NCBI RefSeq assembly: GCF_000373925.1
Contig: NZ_KB892789.1
Coordinates: 1-42,834, forward strand
Length of the DNA: 42,834 nt
Direction: 5' to 3'
From: Actinopolymorpha alba DSM 45243
GTDB lineage: Bacteria; Actinomycetota; Actinomycetes; Propionibacteriales; Actinopolymorphaceae
The position numbers were made by a program, and so were the translations under genes. Within the stretch, counting starts at the first letter, position 1; every line of letters starts with the position of its first letter. Below the pieces are notes generated by a model. It saw only the letters and a program-made list of their open reading frames with translations, was not told the origin of the DNA and did not search any database. Shown here one piece after another: positions 34,974 to 42,834 of this stretch.

Positions 34974-37900
34974 ATGGAGGGTATGACCGGCCTCGACCAG
35001 CACGCTCCCATCAGCGGCCTTGACGTCTCTGTCGCGGATCGGCTCGTTGCTGAGGTGGGCGCCGAGTCGGCTGAACGTGTGATCCGATGCCTTCGGACGG
35101 CTGAGGCACTACTCCGCCACGGCTCCGAGGACGGCTACCTCCGGTACGCCGAGAGCGCCGCGTACAACCTGCGAGAGGCGCTCGACTCGGTTGTTCGTGA
35201 CAGACCAGCCGGTGAGGGAGGGCTTTCCCAGGCGATCGAGGCATGGAGGCGCTATAAGCTCACGACCCAGCTACCCGGAGCTGATGGCGCCGCGGCACTG
35301 GCAGAGCTGGCCAATGTCCTCGACAGTCTCGCGAGCAGCCATGAACGTCAGTCGTACATGACCAGGAAGCTCCTGCAGTGGTTCCGAGCCCAGACTGGGG
35401 TCGAGCCCAGTCCTGGCGAGGACGACCCGACCGTGCAGTACCAACGACTTCGTGAAAGCGCCGCTCGGATCTTGCACAGGAACAGCCCTCACGCCGAGGT
35501 CGAGGCGCTGTTCGGTGAGACTGTCGCGTGGTTGGTGCGGTTCTTCACGCCTCCCAGCGACATCGTGCATCGCCTCGAGCAGCTGGCAGAGTGCCCTTAC
35601 TCGTCCGCACTCCTGGTCGAGTTCCGTTCGCTCGCGTTGAATGCGCACCACCTCCGGCTGTTCCTCGAGCGACTGGAGGATCCAGCTTGGCTGGAGCCGA
35701 TGCGAGAGGTTGGACTCATCGAGCTCCCGCAGCTTGGTGAACCCTGGCCAGTGACGTCGCTTGCCGGGGAGTCACGCAGGCTGCCCGATGCGGCAGTGAC
35801 CGGGCTCTTAGAGCGACTTCTGGGTGACCTGAAGTACGAGCTGAAGGATCGCCGGGCAGCTTGTGCGTGGGAGATTGCGAGGACGGCCTCGGGGCTTGGA
35901 CGCGCCGGGCTAGAGGTCGTTCTGGAGGTCCTCCGGCTCTACCCAGCCGACGACTGGATTCAGATGATCGCGATGTCGGCGACCAAGGAGGTCGACGTCA
36001 CCGACCCAATTCACGTCGCCGTCGCCGACGCTGTGATCGGCAACGAACCTCGCCTAGACCACGGACACCGTACCGAAACGATGCTGAAGCGACTCGTTGA
36101 TGGGATGACCGAGGGCAACGTCGCGGCACGCTTCGGCTTGCTCGCAACGAAGGTCCGGCGACTTGCCTCTGATGATCAAGCGCGCCACGTGTTCATCGAT
36201 GTTGTGGCACTTCCCGTCGAAGGCGAGGATCTCAGGGAGCCTCTGCTCCAAGCGGCGCAGTGCCTCGCGGCCGTTGTGCCGAAAGTGCGGATGCTCGGGA
36301 TGTCTGGTCCCTCGCTGCTCCAGCGCGTGGAGACGATCCCAGGCGAGCTGGGTCAGCGGTTGAAGTGCCAGGTGCTCGCTGGTGCCACCGACATCGACCG
36401 ACACATCAAGCTGTCGCACCTCGCGACGAGGTTCGGATCGGAAGTCGCGACAGGCGACGACAAGGCGCTCCTGGATGATCTCCAGCCGCTTGCCGACTCC
36501 GAGCTCGTCCGTCTCCGAGCTGCGTTCGGCACACCGTCACTTGCCCCCGCCGACGGCGCCAGGAAGCCCCTAGGTGCCAGGGCATGGCGATGGTCGACCG
36601 TGCTACCAGACGTGGTGCTCGCTGGCTGGAAGAGTGCGATCAACGCCGTCAGCGAGGTTCACGGGGCGCCTGACCCTTCCGCCCTCACAAGGCGGACCGC
36701 CACATTCGGAGCGATTTCGGGTAGCCCACCCATCTCTGCCGATGATCTCGCCAACCTCGGTGTGCTCGACGCAGCAGCACTGGTCGCCGCCTGGCGACCG
36801 AGCCCCGACGCCCCGTGGGGTGTCAGCGCCCGAGAACTCGCCCGTGCGCTGGAATCCGTCGTCAAAGCTGATCCCGAGGCCTGGACGCAAGATCCGGTCG
36901 CCGTCGTTCGAACGCTTCGCGAACCTGTATACGTCGACCACTACTTCCGTGCTATCGCCGCAAGCGCAGCCCAGGTCATCGCGCAAGCGCCCGCGCTGGT
37001 GAGAGCCGTTGCACTCGTGCGCGACGAACGATGGGAACCCACGGTCATCGGCAAGGACAACTTCGAGTACGAGGATGACTGGTCAGTTGTGGACACAGTC
37101 GCGGTCGAACTCATCGATGCGCTCGCCGATGCCGGCGCCGATCTCGCCGAGGATCTCCAGTTCTGCTGGATGCTCGCCTGCGAGCTCACACGAGACCTTC
37201 CTGAGGATCTCGGAACAGCGGACCGGTACGTCGACTCGTCTGACCACGACGACCCGCTGAACAGAGCCATCAACAGCACCTACGGTAGAGGTCTTCAGGC
37301 CGTTCTGGCCCTTGGCGGCTGGGAACACCGGAGCGCCGGGCCAGCAAGCCCGACGCTCGACACCATCCTCACGGAGGTGCTCGCAGTACAGGGCGCCGTC
37401 GGTCTGGAGCTCCGGTCGGTCATCGCAGCCAGTCGGACCTTCGTGGAGGCAATCGCTGGCGATTGGCTCGCTCAACACCAGGACTCCCTTTTCGGCGACG
37501 AGCTGGGGCAGGTTACCTTCGATCAGACCCTCAAGTACTCGCGGCCTACCAAGGTGTTCTACGGTCGCTCGTTCGAGCGACTGCTCGATGCGGCGCGCCG
37601 GGGCGCCTACCACGGGGCGGTATGCCTCCTGGTCGCATACCTCTGGGACGAGCCAGGCTACACGCTGGAGCGCATCATCGACGGTCTCGCAGGTAACAGC
37701 CGCGCCCTGATCGAGGTCGGCCGTGAAGCCCCGCGCCTGTCGGGCGATGCTGGTGTCGACCATGACCACATCCTCCAACGAGGGATCGCGCTCTGGGAAG
37801 TGCTCCTCACCGAGGCTGGCCATCGAGTTCCGGTCTCCGCGCTGTCCGGTCTTGGCGGCTGGGCGCTTGCAGCAAACCTCGACCAGTCGCGATGGCTCGA

Positions 37901-38210
37901 ACTCACCGAGCAAACAGTCGACCTCACCGGCGCGGCGATCGACCACGCGTCCGAGGTGGCGGAGCGCTGTCGCGATGCCCAGCCATCACCGGCTGGATTA
38001 CGCATCCTGGCTGCCCTGCTCGGGCATGGCGACAGATGGGACCAGCACCACATCGAAGGAATCGGCGTAGAGGCGCTCAGCGCTGCCGCCAAGCGCGGCC
38101 TGGCTGACGAGACGTTCAAGCTCCTGCAGGAGCGACTCATCCAGCGCGGCCGACACGATGCAGCGAGGATCCGCCCCGGAGACAACGCGGAGATCGCTCC
38201 AACGGAGTAG
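34974..38210 (+). CDS. Large helical protein of unknown family
   Basis: A 1078-residue protein that I cannot assign. It is soluble, acidic, rich in amphipathic helices, with no signal peptide, membrane segment, Walker motif, metal-cluster or nuclease signature that I can see. The first 120 residues (AERVIRCLRTAEALLRHG..., YAESAAYNLREALDSV) look like a helical bundle with regularly spaced leucines, possibly HEPN-like or effector-associated; the region around 600-900 carries DHYFRA, CWMLACELTRDLPEDLG and KVFYGRSFERLLDAARRGAYHGA. The intact 3.2-kb frame between decayed genes implies selection. ATG 34974 or 34983 may start it; GGAGG sits between them. Placement beside integrase remnants and the Mokosh-like gene suggests a defence or island role. 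Confidence 0.72.
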   Translation: MEGMTGLDQHAPISGLDVSVADRLVAEVGAESAERVIRCLRTAEALLRHGSEDGYLRYAESAAYNLREALDSVVRDRPAGEGGLSQAIEAWRRYKLTTQLPGADGAAALAELANVLDSLASSHERQSYMTRKLLQWFRAQTGVEPSPGEDDPTVQYQRLRESAARILHRNSPHAEVEALFGETVAWLVRFFTPPSDIVHRLEQLAECPYSSALLVEFRSLALNAHHLRLFLERLEDPAWLEPMREVGLIELPQLGEPWPVTSLAGESRRLPDAAVTGLLERLLGDLKYELKDRRAACAWEIARTASGLGRAGLEVVLEVLRLYPADDWIQMIAMSATKEVDVTDPIHVAVADAVIGNEPRLDHGHRTETMLKRLVDGMTEGNVAARFGLLATKVRRLASDDQARHVFIDVVALPVEGEDLREPLLQAAQCLAAVVPKVRMLGMSGPSLLQRVETIPGELGQRLKCQVLAGATDIDRHIKLSHLATRFGSEVATGDDKALLDDLQPLADSELVRLRAAFGTPSLAPADGARKPLGARAWRWSTVLPDVVLAGWKSAINAVSEVHGAPDPSALTRRTATFGAISGSPPISADDLANLGVLDAAALVAAWRPSPDAPWGVSARELARALESVVKADPEAWTQDPVAVVRTLREPVYVDHYFRAIAASAAQVIAQAPALVRAVALVRDERWEPTVIGKDNFEYEDDWSVVDTVAVELIDALADAGADLAEDLQFCWMLACELTRDLPEDLGTADRYVDSSDHDDPLNRAINSTYGRGLQAVLALGGWEHRSAGPASPTLDTILTEVLAVQGAVGLELRSVIAASRTFVEAIAGDWLAQHQDSLFGDELGQVTFDQTLKYSRPTKVFYGRSFERLLDAARRGAYHGAVCLLVAYLWDEPGYTLERIIDGLAGNSRALIEVGREAPRLSGDAGVDHDHILQRGIALWEVLLTEAGHRVPVSALSGLGGWALAANLDQSRWLELTEQTVDLTGAAIDHASEVAERCRDAQPSPAGLRILAALLGHGDRWDQHHIEGIGVEALSAAAKRGLADETFKLLQERLIQRGRHDAARIRPGDNAEIAPTE

Positions 38211-38237
38211 GTCACTCTCCGACCGAGCTCAACGGCA

Positions 38238-38795
38238 GTGGCTCGGGCCCGATCCGCAAAGCCAGGTGAACGGTGGCACTGGCCGGAGCCACAGCGGCGT
38301 TGTTACCAGGGACCGCGGACTCGCAGGCATTACGAGCGGTTCTGGCGGCCCCGCGCATTCCGTGCAACCACCCGTTTCCAGCCGCGAACGACACCGCTGA
38401 TCCAGGCAGCCGAAGATCGGCTTGCCGATGCCTCTCAACCCGGCGGCCCTACGGCGCTCGTGCACGGCGACTTGTGCGGGGGGAACACCGTCTGGTCGGA
38501 CGCCGGCTTCGTTGGTTTCATCGACTGGGAGGGTTGCGGCGTCGGGCACTACGTCGTGGACCTTGGAAATCTCAGATTCGAAGAATCGCTGCGTTTCGAT
38601 CCGCCCGCCGCAGACGAGATCTTGCTGGGCTGGCAGGAGGCGAGCGGCCGCGTCGCCGGAAATATCTCCTAATGGGATCTAATAGCAGCCCTGAACACCC
38701 CGCACGACCTGACGCCCTGGGGTGCCGCGCTTGGCGGGACCGAACGCCGCGACCGGTTCCTGCGTTCGGCTATCGACCAGTTCGACCGTGGATAG
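38238..38795 (+). pseudogene. Phosphotransferase (APH-fold) remnant with internal stop
   Basis: The frame carries HGDLCGGNTVW (HGDxxxxN) and DWEGCGVGHYVVDLGN, the catalytic and metal motifs of aminoglycoside phosphotransferase-fold kinases. TAA at 38670-38672 interrupts it, and the same frame then resumes with WDLIAALNTPHDLTPWGAAL, a typical C-terminal helix of the family, ending at TAG 38795. The N-terminal ATP-binding lobe is missing. A 144-residue product could be made but would lack nucleotide binding. Confidence 0.78.
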
Positions 38796-38811
38796 GCGAG
38801 CACGGCCTAGA

Positions 38812-39215
38812 CTAGGCCTCGACACGTAGCCGCAGTGGCGTCCCAGAGCGGTCGTACGTGTCGCGCAACACTCCCCCGGCCGCTACGTCGGCGCATACGG
38901 CAGTCCAAAATCTCTCTGCCTGCGCATAGCCGGGAAACGGTCTGATCTCCCACCGGCCGGGGAACCGTTCGACAAGACGACGCACGACCTCCCGCCCAAC
39001 GCCCGAACGTCTCCAGCGGCGCAGAATAAAGAGCTCGGCCATGTCGTAGACCGCCGGGTCGCCGCTCAGATGAGGTCGCCGAACCCGCCAGTCTCATTCA
39101 CGTCCCAGCCCTCGACGGCAGACAGATCATGCAGGTAGAGCCGTACGAGCTGAACGAGAGTCGCCCGCGCGGTTGGGGCGGCTGGCACTACAGAAACCTT
39201 GATCGAAGCCGGCAT
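38812..39215 (-). pseudogene. GNAT acetyltransferase, internally deleted
   Basis: An N-terminal piece starts at ATG 39215 with GGAGG upstream and reads MPASIKVSVVPAAPT...LYLHDLSAVEGWDVNE before TGA at 39066. A C-terminal piece in another frame (39042-38812) reads MAELFILRRWRRSGVGREVV, with the RxxGxG acetyl-CoA loop, and ERFWTAV. Both match the same GNAT subfamily, but the central strand between them is missing, so a deletion with frameshift has destroyed the gene. Confidence 0.75.
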
Positions 39216-39309
39216 GGCCCATCATCCTCCACACTTTCGTCGACCAGATGCAACTAAGGATCTGATCAACGATCCGCCTGCATTCGCGCGGCGGGTACCG
39301 CGAGGCCCC

Positions 39310-40527
39310 TCAGGTGGTTGTTAAGGTGAGTTGGAGATCGCAGCCGAAGAAGATTGCCAGGCGCTCCGCCTCGACCTCGATCGGTCGTCGAGTCCAGCGA
39401 GGTAGCGTGCCGAACGGCTCGATTTCGACGCTGAGCTTGCGCCCGGTTCGTTGGTGTTTCCAGACGCCCTCGATCCGGCCGTTGATGAGAAGGACAGCGG
39501 AGACCCAGCCCTGAAGCCGGTAGATCCGCGTCCTGTAGGCGGGGTCCAGCGCCGGATTGCCGGGGCCGGGACGAGACCCGCCTCGATCGCGTCGGGTCGC
39601 GCATACCACCCACTGGTCGAAGCCAGGCAGGAGCCGGACGACGTTCGCCGGCGTGGTCGATGCCAGCTCCGCGACCTGGTCGGCCAGCATCCAGTACGGC
39701 TCTCCGTCGACCTCAATCTTGGTGACCTGCTCCCCGAGCGCGTCGAGCATCCGAGATGCGTGGGTGCGGGTCGTGCCCCACCAGCAGGCGAGGTCGACGG
39801 GCGCGGCCGGGCCGTAGACGCTCAGAAATCGCCGGGCGATCGCGGCGAGGGCTTCGTCGGCGTCGGGTGGATCAGAAGGTGTGTCGAGCCAGGTGGCCGG
39901 ATGGGTGAACCGGACATGCTGGCCGAAGCCAGGTCCGAAGCAGAGTTGGCCAAGGAACGAAGCGGGCTTGAGAAAGCTACCCCAGCCTCCGTGGATCATT
40001 CCTTCCTTGGCGGTCGATTCGCTGAGGCGCCCGACCGCGGCGGCAAGCTCTGCTCGGGTAAGAAGCCTGTCATGTAACGCCCTTCCCACCAGATCGGCAA
40101 GCTCGCCCATGAGCGGGTCTTTGAGCCAGTCGTACCTCTGCGTGTACGTACCAAGTCCGGCAAGCCACACGCCAAGGTCGGACGCCGACAGCACATGCAG
40201 AGTCCCGCGCATCGCCCACAGCTTCACCAGGATGCGCCGCTGCCACAACGCATCCTGAACCGCCTCACGGGTAAGCCCGTCGATCCTGGCCGACAGGGCC
40301 AGCTCCACCGACGACATCACCTGCGCGTGAAGCCCGCACATCCGTTCGACGACCGCGATCAGATCAGCGGTTGACGCGCGTTCCAGCAGGTGCTGTCGCC
40401 TCATCCGCCACGCGAGGGCCTGCTCCCATGAGACCTCTAGTCGGGCGGGAGAAGCCTGACCCTGATTGTCGTCCGATCCAGAACGGTTGACCTGCTGGAT
40501 CGGGAGGGACCGCGCGGTCATCTTCAC
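39310..40527 (-). CDS. Winged-helix (HTH_42) protein, AlkZ/AlkX superfamily
   Basis: A 405-residue protein of the HTH_42 family: ERASTADLIAVVERMCGLHAQVMSS, WQRRILVKLWAMRGTLHVLSASDL, and a C-terminal part with LLPGFDQWVV. The family includes AlkZ and AlkX, DNA glycosylases that excise bulky alkyl or crosslinked bases, some giving self-resistance to genotoxic natural products. AlkZ uses a QxQ catalytic motif; here the equivalent spot reads HAQ, so activity may differ or be absent. GTG 40527 overlaps the next gene's stop by 4 bp (GTGA). It is translated after the DUF2461-like gene. Confidence 0.82.
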   Translation of the reverse strand: MKMTARSLPIQQVNRSGSDDNQGQASPARLEVSWEQALAWRMRRQHLLERASTADLIAVVERMCGLHAQVMSSVELALSARIDGLTREAVQDALWQRRILVKLWAMRGTLHVLSASDLGVWLAGLGTYTQRYDWLKDPLMGELADLVGRALHDRLLTRAELAAAVGRLSESTAKEGMIHGGWGSFLKPASFLGQLCFGPGFGQHVRFTHPATWLDTPSDPPDADEALAAIARRFLSVYGPAAPVDLACWWGTTRTHASRMLDALGEQVTKIEVDGEPYWMLADQVAELASTTPANVVRLLPGFDQWVVCATRRDRGGSRPGPGNPALDPAYRTRIYRLQGWVSAVLLINGRIEGVWKHQRTGRKLSVEIEPFGTLPRWTRRPIEVEAERLAIFFGCDLQLTLTTT

Positions 40528-41162
40528 CTGCTCTCAATGTGTTCGACGTGCCAGGACGCCAGCGGGCGTAGCAGTGCGTAGGCTTCGAGCACCCGGTCGA
40601 CCGCCTCCGGTGTATGCAGCCAGTCGTCACATCCGAGCGGGCGAGTGACAATCAGCGTGCGATGGCGCAGCAGGTCGGCGCGCGGATGGTCGGCCGGATA
40701 TCCTCGTGGAGTCCGCTTCAGCTGGTCACCGGCGATCTCAGATCCGTTGTGCTGCAGGGCTTCCACAATGCTCACCAACTCCGGACCGCTGGCGTCGGAC
40801 GCGACCGCGGCGCGGTAGGTCGCGACGTTCTCTGCACCCGGATACCACCAGCAACCAAGAACCGCCAGCCCGTCGAGGTCGAACCACAGGCTGAACTCGG
40901 CTTTAGGCCCGATGCGTACGACACCGCACTGCCGCTGCCACGGCCACACCATGGAGCCAAGCCCCCAGACCGAGAAGTCCCCGTAGGCAGCGTCGGCGTC
41001 GGCGACATCCTGCAGGAGATCGATCATCGGCTGCCGGACCAGTCGCTCCCGGTCCTTGCGCAGCCCTTGCCGGACAGAAGCCGGCGGATCACCGTCGAGC
41101 TTCAAGAGTACGTCGTAGGCCTGCTCGGGCCATCCGGTAAACGCTCGTCGCATGCGTGGCAT
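40524..41162 (-). CDS. DUF2461-like protein
   Basis: A 212-residue protein (ATG 41162, or 41153 in the same frame). FTGWPEQAYDVLLKL and QPMIDLL at the N-terminus and GDQLKRTPRGYPADHPRADLLRHRTL near the C-terminus match the DUF2461/TIGR02453 pattern of about 215 residues. No enzymatic function is established for the family. The N-terminal open frame extends further upstream without homology and is rejected. Overlap with the HTH_42 gene points to translational coupling. Confidence 0.7.
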   Translation of the reverse strand: MPRMRRAFTGWPEQAYDVLLKLDGDPPASVRQGLRKDRERLVRQPMIDLLQDVADADAAYGDFSVWGLGSMVWPWQRQCGVVRIGPKAEFSLWFDLDGLAVLGCWWYPGAENVATYRAAVASDASGPELVSIVEALQHNGSEIAGDQLKRTPRGYPADHPRADLLRHRTLIVTRPLGCDDWLHTPEAVDRVLEAYALLRPLASWHVEHIESR

Positions 41163-41322
41163 TGTGCCGCCGGCCACCGACATGCACTCCGGACGTTCGA
41201 AACCGGGAAGCAACGATGCCACACTGCCGCCTGTGGCACCCTTCGGCCCGCGCGATCCGGCTTGCTCAGGGATAGCCGTTGGGTTACGAAATCGCCTCTT
41301 GGAGGGCCTCGAGCTCGACGGA

Positions 41323-42090
41323 TCAAAGTGGCAACTGGATCCATCCCCCGATGTCAACTCGCCCAGCGCGTTCAGCGGCCTGTCGGGCGCCTCGGTTCTC
41401 GGCGTGGATGGTGCCGACCAGAATGCGACCCTCGTCCGGTACGGCTTGGGCGAGGAGCGTCGTGAGGTGGGCACCATAGCCACGGCCGCGGAACTTCGTG
41501 GCCAGGATGAGTTCCTGGACAACGTAGGCTGGCATACCGAGGGTTTCGCCCTTGGTCTTCACCGACACGTAGCCCGCCCAGTCCCCTTCGACCGTGACAT
41601 CGAAGAGGGTGCCTGCCGTCAGGCTCTCCGCCAAGTCCTCATAGTCCGCGATCTTGGCTTGCTCTCTATGCGGCGGATGCTCGTGGTCTAGATCGTCGTA
41701 GGCCGCACTGGCATCCTCGTAATGCCGCAGCGTCTCTGCCAGCGTGAGTATCAACTCGGCGGGGACTGACTGGCCGAAGCCCGCGCAAAGACTTCTCACA
41801 GGCATGGCGAGGAATCGTCTGTCCGGCGTCGTACCTTCGAAGCGGCCGGGTGGCTCGGCACTCCACAGGCGTACATAGCGGGGGTGAAGATCTCCATAGG
41901 TCTGGACGGCTGCTCGTGCCAACACAGGCAGGTCCTCTGTCGTGAAGGGTCGACTCATCACGGTGGCGTCAACGAACGGCTTGCCTGGATCCCCACCCTC
42001 GTACCTCATGCTCATCATTGCGCTGAGGTCGTTGCTCACCGCCGACCAACGGTTGAGGAAGGCCTCGGCAGGCAGTCCGGTAGTTGTCAA
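41323..42090 (-). CDS. GNAT-family N-acetyltransferase, 5' end cut by IS element
   Basis: A 255-residue protein. KFRGRGYGAHLTTLLAQ is the acetyl-CoA pyrophosphate loop (RxxGxG), and GTIHAENRGARQAAERAG is the following beta-strand and helix of GNAT enzymes; a helical or second GNAT-like half precedes it. The only upstream start is a TTG at 42090 that lies inside the IS inverted repeat (42084-42103); the natural start has probably been replaced. An internal ATG at 42018 is another possibility. Substrate unknown. It is oriented away from the IS. Confidence 0.7.
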   Translation of the reverse strand: MTTTGLPAEAFLNRWSAVSNDLSAMMSMRYEGGDPGKPFVDATVMSRPFTTEDLPVLARAAVQTYGDLHPRYVRLWSAEPPGRFEGTTPDRRFLAMPVRSLCAGFGQSVPAELILTLAETLRHYEDASAAYDDLDHEHPPHREQAKIADYEDLAESLTAGTLFDVTVEGDWAGYVSVKTKGETLGMPAYVVQELILATKFRGRGYGAHLTTLLAQAVPDEGRILVGTIHAENRGARQAAERAGRVDIGGWIQLPL

Positions 42091-42103
42091 GTCAAATGAG
42101 ACA
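42084..42103. repeat. IS terminal inverted repeat
   Basis: TTGTCA-7 bases-TGAGACA. It pairs with the inverted copy at 42808-42828 (TGTCTCA-8 bases-TGACAA on the plus strand). The 5' end of the adjacent acetyltransferase frame falls in this repeat. Confidence 0.75.
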
Positions 42104-42111
42104 GGTTGTGC

Positions 42112-42323
42112 CTACGGGGTTGGTTGTGGCTGGTCGGTGGGTTGGTTGATCCATGCCACCTCGGGCAGTCGGGGTGTGGCGGCTTACGCGGCAACCACGG
42201 GCCATGCACCCGGCCTTTCGGGTTGACGTGCCGATAGTGGGTTGCCCGGGAAATCCCGGTCAACGCACACGATGTCGTGACCGGAATCTTTGCCGCGCGC
42301 AGCTTCGTGAACGCGGCCGTCAT
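42112..42323 (-). pseudogene. IS3-type OrfB remnant (ends only)
   Basis: The N-terminal piece reads MTAAFTKLRAAKIPV...ALTGISRATHYRH, the helix-turn-helix at the start of IS3-group OrfB, and runs to GPWLPRKP. It then joins, one frame over, to LPEVAWINQPTDQPQPTP and TAG (42112), which is the C-terminal end of the same kind of protein. Everything between, the DDE catalytic core, is gone. Its ATG overlaps the OrfA stop by 4 bp (ATGA), so coupling rather than an A6G slip appears to link the two frames. Confidence 0.78.
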
Positions 42324-42757
42324 GACGTCCTGCGCGGCTCGTCGTTCTCCGCGCTCTCGGAGAGACCTTCCAAGAGCGCGCGCACTTTTCCCATAATGTC
42401 CAGCGCCATCTGGGTCCTGGTCAGATCATGCTGCAGCTTCTCGTTCTGGCGGCGAAGTTTCTCCAGCTCAACCTGCTCGGCCGACCTTTTGGCGCGTTTC
42501 GTTGAGGTCGTTGATTCTGCCGGCCCGCCGGTCAGGGCACCCGCATCTCGTGCCCGTGCCCACTCGATCACATGGGAGGAATACAAACCCTCCCGGCGCA
42601 GGATGGCGCCCTTCTCACCGTTAGCGGCGCTCTCGTACTCAGCGACAATCGCCAGCTTGTACTCCGGGCTGAACACCCGCCGGGACGGACGTGCCGCCGG
42701 GTCGCCCGCCGAGGTCGAAGCTGCGGGCCGGTCATCAGATGGGGTGGACACGTGCAC
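42320..42757 (-). CDS. IS3-family transposase OrfA
   Basis: A 145-residue protein. RRVFSPEYKLAIVAEYE and REGLYSSHVIEWARARDAGAL form the helix-turn-helix of HTH_Tnp_1, followed by a leucine-zipper-like helix (VELEKLRRQNEKLQHDL) typical of OrfA. It binds the inverted repeats and dimerises; without OrfB it cannot transpose the element and may act as an inhibitor. GGAG lies about 6 bases before GTG 42757. The gene looks intact. Confidence 0.88.
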   Translation of the reverse strand: MHVSTPSDDRPAASTSAGDPAARPSRRVFSPEYKLAIVAEYESAANGEKGAILRREGLYSSHVIEWARARDAGALTGGPAESTTSTKRAKRSAEQVELEKLRRQNEKLQHDLTRTQMALDIMGKVRALLEGLSESAENDEPRRTS

Positions 42758-42834
42758 AAGGATCTCCGATCCCGCCCTCGCTCAGGTAACCCGGGACTCA
42801 CTCCGGGTGTCTCACCTCAGCCTGACAAAGAGGG
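42740..42834. repeat. Terminal direct repeat, right copy (95 bp)
   Basis: Exact copy of bases 1-95. It includes the start codon region of OrfA and the IS inverted repeat at 42808-42828. Confidence 0.97.

Larger units (their letters stand above)
42084..42834 (-). mobile_element. IS3-like element with internal deletion
   Basis: The element starts at the inverted repeat 42084-42103 (TTGTCA...TGAGACA), contains the C-terminal end of OrfB, the N-terminal part of OrfB, and complete OrfA, and runs off the window end; its other inverted repeat is at 42808-42828 (equal to 69-89). About 800 bp of OrfB, including all catalytic DDE residues, are missing relative to a normal IS3-family element of 1.2-1.5 kb. 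It could move only if a full-length relative supplies transposase. Confidence 0.78.

Overview
The window is GC-rich DNA with an actinobacterial character. It carries a furA-katG pair whose FurA and KatG residue spacing match the mycobacterial proteins almost position for position, a HelD/HelR-type RNA-polymerase helicase, a fused glycine-to-betaine methyltransferase, and long runs of genes with GTG/ATG starts and 4-bp stop/start overlaps. I see no tRNA, rRNA, CRISPR array, or plasmid replication, partition or transfer genes. A soil-type actinomycete chromosome is the best guess; genus cannot be called.

The first 95 bases recur exactly as the last 95, so the sequence either closes on itself (about 42.74 kb unique) or is a contig that enters and leaves through the same repeat. 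The repeat lies in the end of an IS3-like element (42084 to the window end, continuing at 1-89). That element keeps both inverted repeats and OrfA but has lost most of OrfB, and it cuts the 5' end of an acetyltransferase gene (41323-42090).

Layout: 343-5487 holds accessory genes (NlpC/P60-like unknown, fused GSMT-SDMT betaine synthase, Nudix hydrolase, nucleotidyltransferase, small zinc ribbon). A strong hairpin at 5538-5601 closes a 15-gene minus-strand cluster (20833 down to 5633) that reads as one transcription unit: two non-canonical hot-dog proteins, a type III CoA-transferase, a binding-protein ABC importer, a metallo-hydrolase, a canonical MaoC hydratase, four dehydrogenases/reductases, a crotonase, a thiolase and a CoA-acylating semialdehyde dehydrogenase. 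A divergent FadR-type GntR regulator (21249-21944) faces it. The set fits import of an organic acid, CoA transfer, beta-oxidation-like processing and removal of a semialdehyde; the substrate is not identifiable and the combination may be undescribed.

From 21988 to 28303 come helR-like, an APH-fold kinase, and furA-katG with a mycobacterial-style promoter and a strong terminator. From about 28.4 to 39.3 kb the window looks like an accessory/defence island: a HEAT-repeat protein with a PARP-like C-terminal signature, a convergent SF1 helicase-PLD nuclease matching the architecture of Mokosh type II antiphage defence, two decayed tyrosine-recombinase copies in tandem, a 1078-residue protein of unknown family, and broken kinase and acetyltransferase genes. 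The last part (39310-42090) has an HTH_42 (AlkZ/AlkX-superfamily) protein, a DUF2461-like protein and the IS-truncated acetyltransferase.
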